Source of the DNA: CAIXOA01 sp041653635
Lineage (GTDB): Archaea > Micrarchaeota > Micrarchaeia > Anstonellales > Bilamarchaeaceae
DNA: 64,000 nucleotides
Direction: 5' to 3'
NCBI GenBank assembly: GCA_041653635.1
Contig: JBAZFC010000001.1
Coordinates: 124,001-188,000, forward strand
The notes under the pieces are model-generated. The model made no database searches, had not been told where the DNA came from, and saw only the letters and a list, made by a program, of their open reading frames with translations. A program made the translations under genes and the position numbers. Every line of letters starts with the position of its first letter. Positions within the stretch are counted from its first letter, which is position 1. Below, piece after piece: positions 24,117-33,100 of the stretch.

Positions 24117-25015
24117 TGAGAGCGGCGGCGATAGCCATCCTGCTCGTTTCCTCCGCGTTCGCGGCGTGCGACTTCGCGAGCGAGGAATTCAGCCAGGCAT
24201 TGCCGATAATAGCCGCGGCGCTCCTCCTCACGGTGGCGGTGGCTGCGCTCGCATACATGGTAGGCAGCCTGATGAAGGACGCGCAGCTGCTCGTGTTCAG
24301 CAAGGACGAGCTGTTCCACACCTTCATCTCCGTGCTCCTGGTGATATCCATACAGGGGATATTCACATCCACGTGCCTCATCTCTTCGGACGTTCTGGGG
24401 GGGCAGGACCCGATAACGCATTCCGTGTCCTACCTGCGCGGGCTGAAGGCTGAGGGGGCGTCGCTGCTGGTCTCGCTGATGAAGACGTCCATAGATTACA
24501 AATTCGCGGCCGCGCAGGTGTATGGGTACTATTTCCCGCTTGCGGGCGGGGAGACCTTCTTCCCATATGCGTTCAGGAACGCGTACGCGAGGCACCTGGA
24601 CATAGCGTTTGATTTCGTCATGATGGGCATGGTGGGCGCGGGCATGCAATACGAGGTGATGAGGCGGCTCGGCTCGTTGACGCTGGGGATACTCCTCCCG
24701 TTCGGGCTCATCCTCCGCGCGCTCCCGAGGCTGAGGGACGCGGGCAACATCGCGATTGCGCTCGCGTTCGCGGCATACATATCAATCCCGTTCACTTATG
24801 CCGTCTCGGCCTCATCGGAAAACATAGACACCGGCTTCTGCACGCTCGCGGGCGGTGGCGGCAGCGACAAGGCGTTCGGCCCGTGCGGCGAGGGCATAGG
24901 GCTGGAGGCAATCGCCCTGTTCATAATGAAGGCGATATTCCTGCCGAACCTGGTGCTGGTGGTTTTCGCGACCGCGGCCGGGGCGATGATAAAGGTCGCG
25001 AAGGTGATACCATGA
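24116..25015 (+). CDS. Polytopic membrane protein, cluster paralog 2
   Basis: 299 residues with signal peptide (about 1-17), a TM pair with the conserved linker (LLVFSKDELFHTFISVLLV), an external region, then the family core LPFGLILRALPRLRDAGNIA (about 199-218) and a C-terminal TM. It is shorter in the external loop than its paralogs and its tail (IKVAKVIP) lacks the usual LGGE-type ending. ATG 24116 overlaps the previous stop; the stop overlaps the next ATG (ATGA). A longer in-frame extension into the upstream gene was rejected because the signal peptide begins at 24116. Confidence 0.75.
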   Translation: MRAAAIAILLVSSAFAACDFASEEFSQALPIIAAALLLTVAVAALAYMVGSLMKDAQLLVFSKDELFHTFISVLLVISIQGIFTSTCLISSDVLGGQDPITHSVSYLRGLKAEGASLLVSLMKTSIDYKFAAAQVYGYYFPLAGGETFFPYAFRNAYARHLDIAFDFVMMGMVGAGMQYEVMRRLGSLTLGILLPFGLILRALPRLRDAGNIAIALAFAAYISIPFTYAVSASSENIDTGFCTLAGGGGSDKAFGPCGEGIGLEAIALFIMKAIFLPNLVLVVFATAAGAMIKVAKVIP

Positions 25016-27036
25016 AGGGGAAGGTCGTTCTGCTGGCAATGCTGCTGCTCGTTGGCGAGCTTGCGGCGCAGGGGCTTGCGGGGGGGCTGGAAAACCCCGA
25101 AGTGGAGGGGCGCCCCAGCGCGCTGAGGGACGTGGCCGCGAACTGGAAGGCGCTCAGCATCCTGCTCGTGCTTGTGTCCGTCGGGCTGGTCGCGCTCGCG
25201 TTCGCAATCTCGCAGTCGTTCTCGCTGCCGGACCTGCGCGCATGGGCGGAGGTGGAAATGGGCGAGGTGTTCACCACGGCGTTCATCATCATATTCATAG
25301 TCGCCATATTCGTCTTCGTGGACGCGGTGGCCGTGGGGCTGGCGCAGGGCTCAATGTTCGCAGGGCTGTGCGACGAGAACCCGGAGCAGCCGTGCTCCCT
25401 GGTCATCTCCAACAGCTACGTGGACAGCTACATCGGCTCGGCAGCGAAGCTCTACGAGACCATAAGCGTGAGGAGGATAGAGGCGGCGCAGAGCGCGTAC
25501 AAGGCGTACGGGCTGATGGGCACCTATTCCATATACCTTTACTTCGGCATGAACATGCGCAACGCGGAAGTGGGCAACTACATGATAGACATGGAGACCT
25601 ACGACCAGCTCCTGCAGTTCCTCGGCACCATCATAAGCACGCTGCACACGCAGAAGTTCCTGCTCAACCTGCTGATGAGCGTGGGGCCCCTCATCCTGCT
25701 CCTCGGAATAATATTGCGCGCCTTCTTCCTCACGCGCAAGCTTGGGGGGCTGATGATGGCGTTCGGCATAGGGTTCATGCTCGTGTATCCCGCTACGTAT
25801 GCGCTGGCGTATTTCACGCTCAACGCCACGGTCTATGGGGTGGATACGAAGGCAGGCGGCTCGATCGGGGTTTGCCCCGCCGCGTGCAGCGAGACCTCGC
25901 CCGCGTTCGTTGAGACAACTTACGACGCAAATCCCCTCACCACCACCACCTCGGCCACGGAGATTGAGAGGAAGGCGGCCTTCACAAACGATGTGGCGGA
26001 GGAGTTCATGGCCAGTACGGTGGCTATGGCGGCTTCAAAGACGCTGCCGTTTGACTACAGCATGGATGAGGCCGAGAGGCGCACCTTCCTCATGAACGCC
26101 AGCCCGTACTGGGTGGCGGCCTACCAGGGGGAGGACGGGTTTTTCCACCTCCTCAGGCCGTGCAAGAACCTGTTTACGCAATCTTATACGACCGAATCCG
26201 GATATACGTACAGGAAATGCGACTGGCAGTGCATGGAGATACCCTTCCCGCACCAGATGAAGGGATGCACGGACGAGGAGGCAACCTGCCAGGTGCTGTA
26301 TGAGGAATTCCCCGAGTGCTTCGCCACGAGGGCGCTGGACGAGGCCGACCCGGTGCTGGTTGAGGTGGACGATACGGAGCTGAACGGGTGCCCGGCGGAC
26401 TGCAGGGCGATGTACCCTTCCAAAATAACGGAGCTGAATTGGTATGGGTATGCGGACGCATACTACGCCGACCTGCTGGAGGGCTGCCCGCCGCAGTGCA
26501 GGTGGGTGAGCACCGCCCCCACATGCACGGAAGAAGGGATTGCGGGCGTGATAGGCGGCGTGGGGAGCACCGCCGCATACATGGACCCCGCCTGCCCGGA
26601 TGTGTGCAGGGAGTTCGCGCCGGACGCGGAAACGGCGAGCGCGATATGGTGCGCGGGCAGCGAGAGCGGGGAGCCGAACCCGACCGCATTCTACATAATA
26701 CCTGAAATCGTTTTCACGGACCCGCACCACTGCGAGCCGTGCATATACGTGCTTGACAAGGGGCTCACGTACCAGCCGGAGCAGGTGTTCCTCAACTGCC
26801 AGACGATGTGCGGCACCGCGGGGGGCGCCTCGTACAGCTACGAGGACCCGGCGACAATGACCAACCAGGTGGATGGCTTCGTGGGGACCACGGAGATGAA
26901 GTCCGTGAGCAAGCTCGCGATACCCGCGTTCCTGCTTCCGATTTTCGGGCTTGTTGTGACGCTGATGTTCATACAGGCGCTTTCGCCGATGCTAGGCGGG
27001 GATATTGACATCCCGGGAATGATGAGGATGCTATGA
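25012..27036 (+). CDS. Polytopic membrane protein, cluster paralog 3 (large Cys-rich ectodomain)
   Basis: 674 residues: signal peptide (about 1-22), TM pair with linker RAWAEVEMGEVFTTAF, core LGIILRAFFLTRKLGGLMMA (about 233-252), then a large external insert (about 280-630) before the last TM and the family tail LGGDIDIPGMMRML. The insert is rich in paired cysteines (CPADCRAMYP, GCPPQCRW, CPDVCREFAP, CEPC), at least partly repetitive and probably disulphide-bonded. This is the member with by far the largest ectodomain and may act as the outward-facing part of the complex. Four-nt overlaps at both ends. Confidence 0.75.
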   Translation: MKGKVVLLAMLLLVGELAAQGLAGGLENPEVEGRPSALRDVAANWKALSILLVLVSVGLVALAFAISQSFSLPDLRAWAEVEMGEVFTTAFIIIFIVAIFVFVDAVAVGLAQGSMFAGLCDENPEQPCSLVISNSYVDSYIGSAAKLYETISVRRIEAAQSAYKAYGLMGTYSIYLYFGMNMRNAEVGNYMIDMETYDQLLQFLGTIISTLHTQKFLLNLLMSVGPLILLLGIILRAFFLTRKLGGLMMAFGIGFMLVYPATYALAYFTLNATVYGVDTKAGGSIGVCPAACSETSPAFVETTYDANPLTTTTSATEIERKAAFTNDVAEEFMASTVAMAASKTLPFDYSMDEAERRTFLMNASPYWVAAYQGEDGFFHLLRPCKNLFTQSYTTESGYTYRKCDWQCMEIPFPHQMKGCTDEEATCQVLYEEFPECFATRALDEADPVLVEVDDTELNGCPADCRAMYPSKITELNWYGYADAYYADLLEGCPPQCRWVSTAPTCTEEGIAGVIGGVGSTAAYMDPACPDVCREFAPDAETASAIWCAGSESGEPNPTAFYIIPEIVFTDPHHCEPCIYVLDKGLTYQPEQVFLNCQTMCGTAGGASYSYEDPATMTNQVDGFVGTTEMKSVSKLAIPAFLLPIFGLVVTLMFIQALSPMLGGDIDIPGMMRML

Positions 27037-27902
27037 TGAAGAAAGTGCTGTTGCTTGCGATGCTGGCGTTGCTGCCCTCCGCACTTTACGCGGCGGACGG
27101 GGAGTATGCATGGCAGCTGCCCGCCCTGCTCGCGGTGCTCGCGTCCTTCTCCGTGCTGGTGATATTCTACTTATTCACATATCTGGTTGACTCGCCGCAG
27201 ATGCGCCCCATAGTGACGGGCGAGATGTTCCAGGTCTTCATAACGCTGGTGATGATTGCTGCGTTCGTGGGCGTGGAGGGCTTCAGCGGGGAGGTGCTCT
27301 CCCCTGCGTTCGGGGAGGCGTTCGGCGCGGAGCCGGGGATGAACCAGCTGGATTATGCAATCGCAATTACGCAGTCGGTGGTGGACTGGGAATGGGCGAC
27401 CATGCTGGCGCTGGACGACATGATGGTCGCGCCGCTTGGCGCGCTTTCCAGCGTGAGCGGCAACTGCGCGTTCCTCGGGTTCAGCTACACATTCAACGGG
27501 TGCGCGGGGATAGGGGTGCCTTTCTCCTCCATGAACATAGCGGTGAGGGTGTTCTCAACCGCGCTGATGTCGGCGCACTCGCAGCTCCTCCTGCTCAAGC
27601 TCGCGGGGGATTTCTTCTTCCCCATCCTGCTGCCCATAGGGCTGTTCCTGCGCGCCTTCCACGTGACGAGGGGGGCGGGCGGGCTGCTCATCGCGGTGGC
27701 GGTGGCGTTCTATTTCATTTATCCGCTGGGTGTCGTGATAACCAAGGGGATGTTTGATTCCGTGCTGGATGAGGATTCCACGCTGGGCGGGGAAATACCC
27801 ATACCCACGTTCGTCTCGCCCTCGGAGGGCAGCGGCTTGTGGGACGTGCCGGGCGACTGCAACCCTTTGACATGGATTTCGGATATACGCGCAATGCGAT
27901 AA
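27033..27902 (+). CDS. Polytopic membrane protein, cluster paralog 4, first part (ends early in zero frame)
   Basis: 289 residues: signal peptide (to about residue 21, ending YAADG), TM pair with linker MRPIVTGEMFQVFITLVMI, external region, and family core LPIGLFLRAFHVTRGAGGLL (about 199-218). The frame closes at 27902 before the last TM and LGGE-like tail that the other paralogs have. That missing tail is encoded in the -1 frame at 27872-28069, and a CCCTTTG heptamer lies in the overlap. Fusion by -1 slippage would give about 345 residues, matching paralogs 5 and 6 (340 and 333). Confidence 0.75.
   Translation: MMKKVLLLAMLALLPSALYAADGEYAWQLPALLAVLASFSVLVIFYLFTYLVDSPQMRPIVTGEMFQVFITLVMIAAFVGVEGFSGEVLSPAFGEAFGAEPGMNQLDYAIAITQSVVDWEWATMLALDDMMVAPLGALSSVSGNCAFLGFSYTFNGCAGIGVPFSSMNIAVRVFSTALMSAHSQLLLLKLAGDFFFPILLPIGLFLRAFHVTRGAGGLLIAVAVAFYFIYPLGVVITKGMFDSVLDEDSTLGGEIPIPTFVSPSEGSGLWDVPGDCNPLTWISDIRAMR
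27863..27869 (+). other. Candidate -1 frameshift heptamer C_CCT_TTG
   Basis: In the frame of the 27033 gene the codons are AAC CCT TTG. Slipping back one base re-pairs as CCC TTT and continues GAC ATG into the downstream frame. This fits the X_XXY_YYZ form of programmed -1 sites. I saw no strong stimulatory stem downstream, so a genuine gene split or an assembly indel remains possible. Confidence 0.4.
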
Positions 27903-28069
27903 ACAAGGTCATTGAGCCGGAGCTGGTCAACAGGCTATTGTACCACTTCTTCGTGGGAGGGCTTCTGAACACCGCGCTGAACCTGCTGATTGCGCTAACG
28001 AGCGTGAAGGCGCTGAGCAGGATATTCGGCACAGAGGTGGACGTTTCCGCGCTTGCGAGGGTGACATGA
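27872..28069 (+). CDS. Paralog 4, C-terminal part in -1 frame (last TM and tail)
   Basis: 65 residues if translated separately from ATG 27872: a polar helix, a TM segment (about 28-48) and the tail IFGTEVDVSALARVT, equivalent to the endings LGGDIDIPGMMRML and LGQEADLSRLMHII of paralogs 3 and 5. No ribosome-binding site precedes the ATG. It is best understood as the C-terminal exon-like part of the 27033 gene, reached by frameshift, or as a coupled split gene. Its stop abuts the next ATG (28070). Confidence 0.6.
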   Translation: MDFGYTRNAINKVIEPELVNRLLYHFFVGGLLNTALNLLIALTSVKALSRIFGTEVDVSALARVT

Positions 28070-29092
28070 ATGGTTGAGCTTGCAGCATATTACGCGCTTT
28101 CCATGCTTTCGCTGGGGGTGACGCTGGTTGTGATTGCGGTGGCGTATGCGCTGGGGCAGGCGCTGCAGAACCCGAACTTCAGCGTGTGGGCGAAGACCGA
28201 GATATACCAGGTGCTTGTGTCCGCCTTCCTGGTAATGCTCGTCCTCTTCATGATAGGGCTGCTGCAGGACAGCGTGAAGTACGGGCTTGTGAGGGGCATC
28301 GCGCCCGCGGGGATTCCGGTGTATGAGAAGCCGGAGATAGGGGATGAGGATAACGTGTTCACCACCGCGGAGAAATACCTCCTGAATTCCGCGGACTTCT
28401 CCTACGTGGAGATGAGGGCGTCGCGCGGATTGTACGGGGCGCTGGACGTGCTCGCGAGGTACAGGAGAAGCCCGTGCATGCCCGCGATCTTCCTTTGCCT
28501 GTACGGGCCGAATGGGTATAATTTCGGCAGGGACATGGGCGCGAGCAGCTGGATGCAGGTGGTCAACCTTTCCATGTACACGGATACCGTTTCCTACCTC
28601 ACCATAATGATACAGATTACTTTCCTGCGGTTCATACAGGACGGAGGGTTCCTGCTGTTCCTCCCGCTTGCGATAGTGCTGCGCTCGCTGCCGTTCTTCA
28701 GGCAGCTGGGGGGCGGGCTGATGGGGATATGCATTGCGCTGTTCATCATATACCCGTCGCTGCTGTTCGTGGAATCCATGTTCTGGAGCCCGCACGAGAT
28801 GCTCGGGGGCGTGGATGGGGCGGGGTACAGGGGGCTGGTCAATTTCGGGGGCGAGATGGACAGGGACAGGGTGATATTCGGGGTGTTTGAGAACGGGCTT
28901 CCGGACGCCTATGACGATTATTCGGAGGTGCGGGGCGTGATTGGGGTGCAGACCGGGGCTGCTGCGATTTCATTCCTCGGCTCCACGTTCCTCTTTTCGC
29001 TGAACATAATAACGATTACCGCGGCCGCGCGCGAGATGGGGCGGCTTCTTGGACAGGAGGCGGACCTGAGCAGGCTCATGCACATAATATAG
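28070..29092 (+). CDS. Polytopic membrane protein, cluster paralog 5
   Basis: 340 residues: N-terminal TM (no clear cleavage site), linker FSVWAKTEIYQVLVSAFLV, second TM, external region (about 78-165, including a C-x-AIFLC stretch), core LPLAIVLRSLPFFRQLGGGL (about 199-218), a second external region and a final TM with tail LGQEADLSRLMHII. It begins immediately after the stop of paralog 4's C-terminal part. The consistent two-TM / core / one-TM plan identifies it as a family member. Confidence 0.75.
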   Translation: MVELAAYYALSMLSLGVTLVVIAVAYALGQALQNPNFSVWAKTEIYQVLVSAFLVMLVLFMIGLLQDSVKYGLVRGIAPAGIPVYEKPEIGDEDNVFTTAEKYLLNSADFSYVEMRASRGLYGALDVLARYRRSPCMPAIFLCLYGPNGYNFGRDMGASSWMQVVNLSMYTDTVSYLTIMIQITFLRFIQDGGFLLFLPLAIVLRSLPFFRQLGGGLMGICIALFIIYPSLLFVESMFWSPHEMLGGVDGAGYRGLVNFGGEMDRDRVIFGVFENGLPDAYDDYSEVRGVIGVQTGAAAISFLGSTFLFSLNIITITAAAREMGRLLGQEADLSRLMHII

Positions 29093-29100
29093 GTGGAAAT

Positions 29101-30102
29101 ATGACTGGGGTTGAAACACTGGCGGAAACCGGCTTCTTCCAGGGATGGGGGGGCGCGGGCTTCTGGTACGTGAATTGCGTGCTCGCCGTGTTCGTGGTCG
29201 CAATCATAAACGGCACGATATATGCGATAGGGCACGCTTTCAACTCGCAGAATTTGAAGAGGTATGCGCAGAGCGAGTTTTTGCAGCTGGCTGCGACCGC
29301 CATAATAATAGTGGTCGTGCTGCAGCTGGTCATACTGGGTGCGCAGTTCATAGGCGAGAACTTCGGCGGCGCGATAAACTGCAACGGGGTGGACGTCACG
29401 GACCCCATAGACGCCGCCTCGTGCAGGACCGCGGAGCGGCTGGACTACTTCTACAAGCAATACGAGAACGTCAAGGAGCAGAACGCGGGGCCGGAATGGG
29501 GGTACCATTTCACGTTCACGCTCTGGGGCGTGCCCGTGTTCCAGGGCTCCTGGGTGCCGGACATATACAAGCCGGTGGAGACCTACCACTACATCGCATC
29601 CAAGATAGTTTCCATAATGATATCGCTAAATGCGCAGATGTTCCTGCTGAAATACATCCAGGAGAACATGCTGGCGTTTTTCCTCCCGCTGGGAATAATA
29701 CTGCGCGCCTTCCATTTCACCAGGGGGATAGGGGGGTTCTTCATCGCGCTGGCGATAAGCCTCTATTTCATTTATCCAACGGTGCTGTTCATGATGGATT
29801 CGGGGTACGCGCGGGCGCCGCCCGTGCAGCAACCGAGCTACAAGGTGGAGGGGGTGTGCAACATACCCATGTTCTCCGGCTTCTCGCTCGGCGCCTTCAG
29901 GGACGCGACCAGTGCGGGCAGGGCAGCGCAGCTCTCGGTCAGCATAAGCAACATCGCCTCGTTCGTGAGCGAGGTGTTCGTGAGGATATTCTACGAGAAC
30001 ATGGTGGCGCTGGCGTTCGCGCTCACCGCGCTGAGGTACGGGACTACGATTCTGGGGGGGGAAGCAGGTGTCTTCCTCAACGTGGCGGGTAGATGGGTAT
30101 GA
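29101..30102 (+). CDS. Polytopic membrane protein, cluster paralog 6
   Basis: 333 residues: TM, linker LKRYAQSEFLQLAATAIII, TM, external region (about 85-165), core LPLGIILRAFHFTRGIGGFF (about 197-216), external Cys-containing segment (VCNIPMFSGFSLG) and a final TM ending YGTTILGGEAGVFLNVAGRWV with a break after LGGE. GGTGG lies at the standard distance before the ATG, so translation initiates independently here. The stop overlaps the start of the large lipoprotein gene. Confidence 0.75.
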   Translation: MTGVETLAETGFFQGWGGAGFWYVNCVLAVFVVAIINGTIYAIGHAFNSQNLKRYAQSEFLQLAATAIIIVVVLQLVILGAQFIGENFGGAINCNGVDVTDPIDAASCRTAERLDYFYKQYENVKEQNAGPEWGYHFTFTLWGVPVFQGSWVPDIYKPVETYHYIASKIVSIMISLNAQMFLLKYIQENMLAFFLPLGIILRAFHFTRGIGGFFIALAISLYFIYPTVLFMMDSGYARAPPVQQPSYKVEGVCNIPMFSGFSLGAFRDATSAGRAAQLSVSISNIASFVSEVFVRIFYENMVALAFALTALRYGTTILGGEAGVFLNVAGRWV

Positions 30103-33100
30103 TGAAAAACATTCATGTCGTCGTTTTCGCAGTTGGCGCGCTCCTGTTCCTTATGGGCTGCACCGTGCCGCAGTTCCACAGCTGCTGCATCTATACCAAT
30201 GCAACGGAGAACCTGTGCGTGCTGAACAACGGCACCATATATGACACGGAGGTATGCGACACATCCCCGGATGGCACGCTCACCTGCAACGTGACCGTGA
30301 GGGAAGAGGGGGGGGAAGTGAGCAAGCTCACGCTGCCCATCTGCCCGGCAAGGAATGAGGGCGAGTGCAACGTATCCTGCGCGGGCATCTTCTGCGGCAG
30401 GTACGAGTACGACCCGAGGCCGCTCTTCTCAACTTCGGACGCGGTGAAGCTGGACGAGGAGGGGGACCCTGCGCCTGATGCGGGGAAGCTCGCCCCGGGA
30501 ACGGGAAGCGACGTGGCAATCGGGCTTTACAACTCGGAGTGCAGGGTTGAGAACCTGACGCCCGCGTTCCTCAACGCGGTTAGCAACGGGCAGGGGCTCA
30601 CGCTGAACATATTCCGTTTCGGCGTGGGGAATTCCTTCCAGGAATTTGACGAGGCGTCCATGTATTACCCATTGACGGACAAGGCGTGCAAGCTGAACCA
30701 GATAGGCACGGTGGACAGGTACGAGAATTATGCGGTGCCGAACATGCTGCTGGAAGGCGGCGGGGCGATATGCAGGGAGGACGCCTTCGGGCCGGGGATA
30801 TGGGGATGCATACCCAACCTGGAAATACGCAGCTATTCCTATTTTGATTGCGCAACGAGGTGCCTGCTGGAATATTCCGGGGATTCCGCGGCGGTGGACC
30901 CGGGCAACGCATACCTAACGGAGAGGAACGACCAGGTGCTCGGGAACCCGTTCGCATACGGGGTTCCGGATTATGGCTCCTCCGCGATTATCCAATGGGC
31001 GTATTCCACGCCTGGTTCTGGAGTGGCCGGGGATGTGCCCTCCTACCTTCTTCTGGGGAGGGGCATCAAGGGCTCGGCGGTGCCGGCGGACGCATTTTCG
31101 GACGACTATTCATTTGGATACACATATTACGGGGCGCAGTTCGGGAAGACGAATGGCGACATCCTCACCACCGTGGTGGACGAGGGCGCCCCCGCCTTCT
31201 CCACGGGCACGGCATATGATTACTATTATGGGCAGGACAGCATACTGGAGCGGGCGAGCCTTGGAGGAGGGATAGAGGAGAACTTCCTGACAATTGAGCG
31301 CGACCCGCACGCCATCTATGCATTCCTGCTTTCACAGCACTCCGTGTATGGGCAGCAGATATGGCAGGGCCACTACATGATGAACGGCTCGTGGGCGCCG
31401 GGCGCGGAATTTGAATGCACGCAGGCGGGCGGGGAGTGCATCTCCGGGTTCTGCAACACACAGGACTACCACCGGGGGGCGTGCAAACGGCTGGTGAATG
31501 CGGCCACGGGCGAAATAAAAGAAGTTAATTGCGGCTGCCGGGAGGAGGGGGGAGAGACGGTGTGCAACGGGGAGGCGCTCTACCAGATGTCGCCATGGGA
31601 CAGGTACGATTCGGGCATTAGGGTGAACGCGACTATGCCGCTTTCCGCGCCCGTGGCAGGCAGCAGCATCACCAGTTTCTTCACTTTTGACGTAACCCAG
31701 ACCGTGATGCCCTCCAAAGGAAAGGTGTTGAAATACGACGTGGGAGGGTCCGGGTTCGCGGACGGGGAGAAGGATTACGTGATGGTGATGCAGCTGGGGG
31801 GCCTGAGCAAGTTCCCGGACTATTCAAGCGTGGATTACGATAACGATGTTGCTGAGTCCACATACCAGGAGGAGACGCTCACAATACCGCAGGTGCTGTC
31901 AAGGAAGCAGTGGTCCGGCTGTTCCCCGGAGGATGAATGCGGAAAGTTCTATACCACTTTTGTGGACGAGTGCATGCCCTCCGCCTCAGAGGATCCGGGT
32001 GCGTACCATTCCCTTTCTGTGTGCTACCTCAACAACCGTTATGCCGGAACATACGGCAGCCTGTTCAGCCCGGCCACAGGCGGGGTTGTGGACCAGGAAG
32101 GGCTTTACGGCATGGGATTCGGGGACAACTGCAGGCGCCTTCTGCAAAGCGACGCGGCGAATGACTACGAGGCGTTCTGCTACGAGAGGGACAACAATGG
32201 GGACTGCGTGCTCTATTCCGCATCCGTGCTCATGGTGATTGCCCGCGAAGTGGAATACACTGATGCGAGCGGAACGACGGTCACGGGGCTTGCGTTCGGC
32301 AACTGCCTCTTTGACGAGGGCGGCACCCGGCTGGACACAACCACTTATGGGTATTGCGAGCAGTGCAGCTTCCTCACGATGGCGAAGGAGGAGATAGTCG
32401 CGCTGCCGGAGGAACAGGTAGACGGCTATGAGAAAGGGGACGGGACGCGGCTTGGGAACAAATACTGCCCCAACCTGGAGATAAGCACGCTCTATCCCCC
32501 GTGGGAGAACGGCGCGCTCCAGTACACGCTCACAAGGTCCCCGGACTCGTGGGCCGCCGGCGAGGTGCACAGCGCAAGCGGCAGCGGGGAAGACAACCCG
32601 TACAGGTACAGCGAATGCACGATGCCGGACGGCACGGAGGTGGGGAAGCAGGTTGCGTGGCCGGACTACCTCCCGAATGGATATTACCTGAAGAGCAAAA
32701 TAGAATCCTATCTGAAAAGGAACATACAGCCGGTCATATTCGCGGAGTTCCCCAGCTTCCACATCGGGGTTGACCAGGGGCTTTACAGTGCCGGGTATGG
32801 CGACGATGCGGTGCTGAGCGTCGCGGTGAAGAGCGACGGGAAGATTGACACCGGCAAGACCACCTCGCCTTTCATGGTTTCCCTTGCGCTGGACAAGATG
32901 TGGCTGCTGGATGCGATGAGCGATTATGTGGAGGTCGGCGACCCCACCTATTATGAAACCGGGGGCACCTTCCTTGCGGATTCCGTGATGGACCAGGGGC
33001 CCGCGATAATAGTCGTGAAGAGATTGAAGGAGGACGATTTCGGCAGTGCTCCACCCATGGGGCTCAGCACCGGGCCCGGGGAGAACATTGACTGGATACT

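Noticed and set aside
24883..25011. N-terminal extension of paralog 3
   Set aside because: Overlaps paralog 2 out of frame; the signal peptide begins at ATG 25012.
27871..27903. Stable stimulatory hairpin directly after the CCCTTTG heptamer
   Set aside because: Only a 2-3 bp CGC/GCG pairing is visible, too weak to count as evidence.
22623..30102. Calling the six paralogs VirB6/TrbL or archaeal pilus subunits
   Set aside because: Only the general layout matches; no diagnostic motif or partner ATPase was found, so they are left as unknown membrane proteins.
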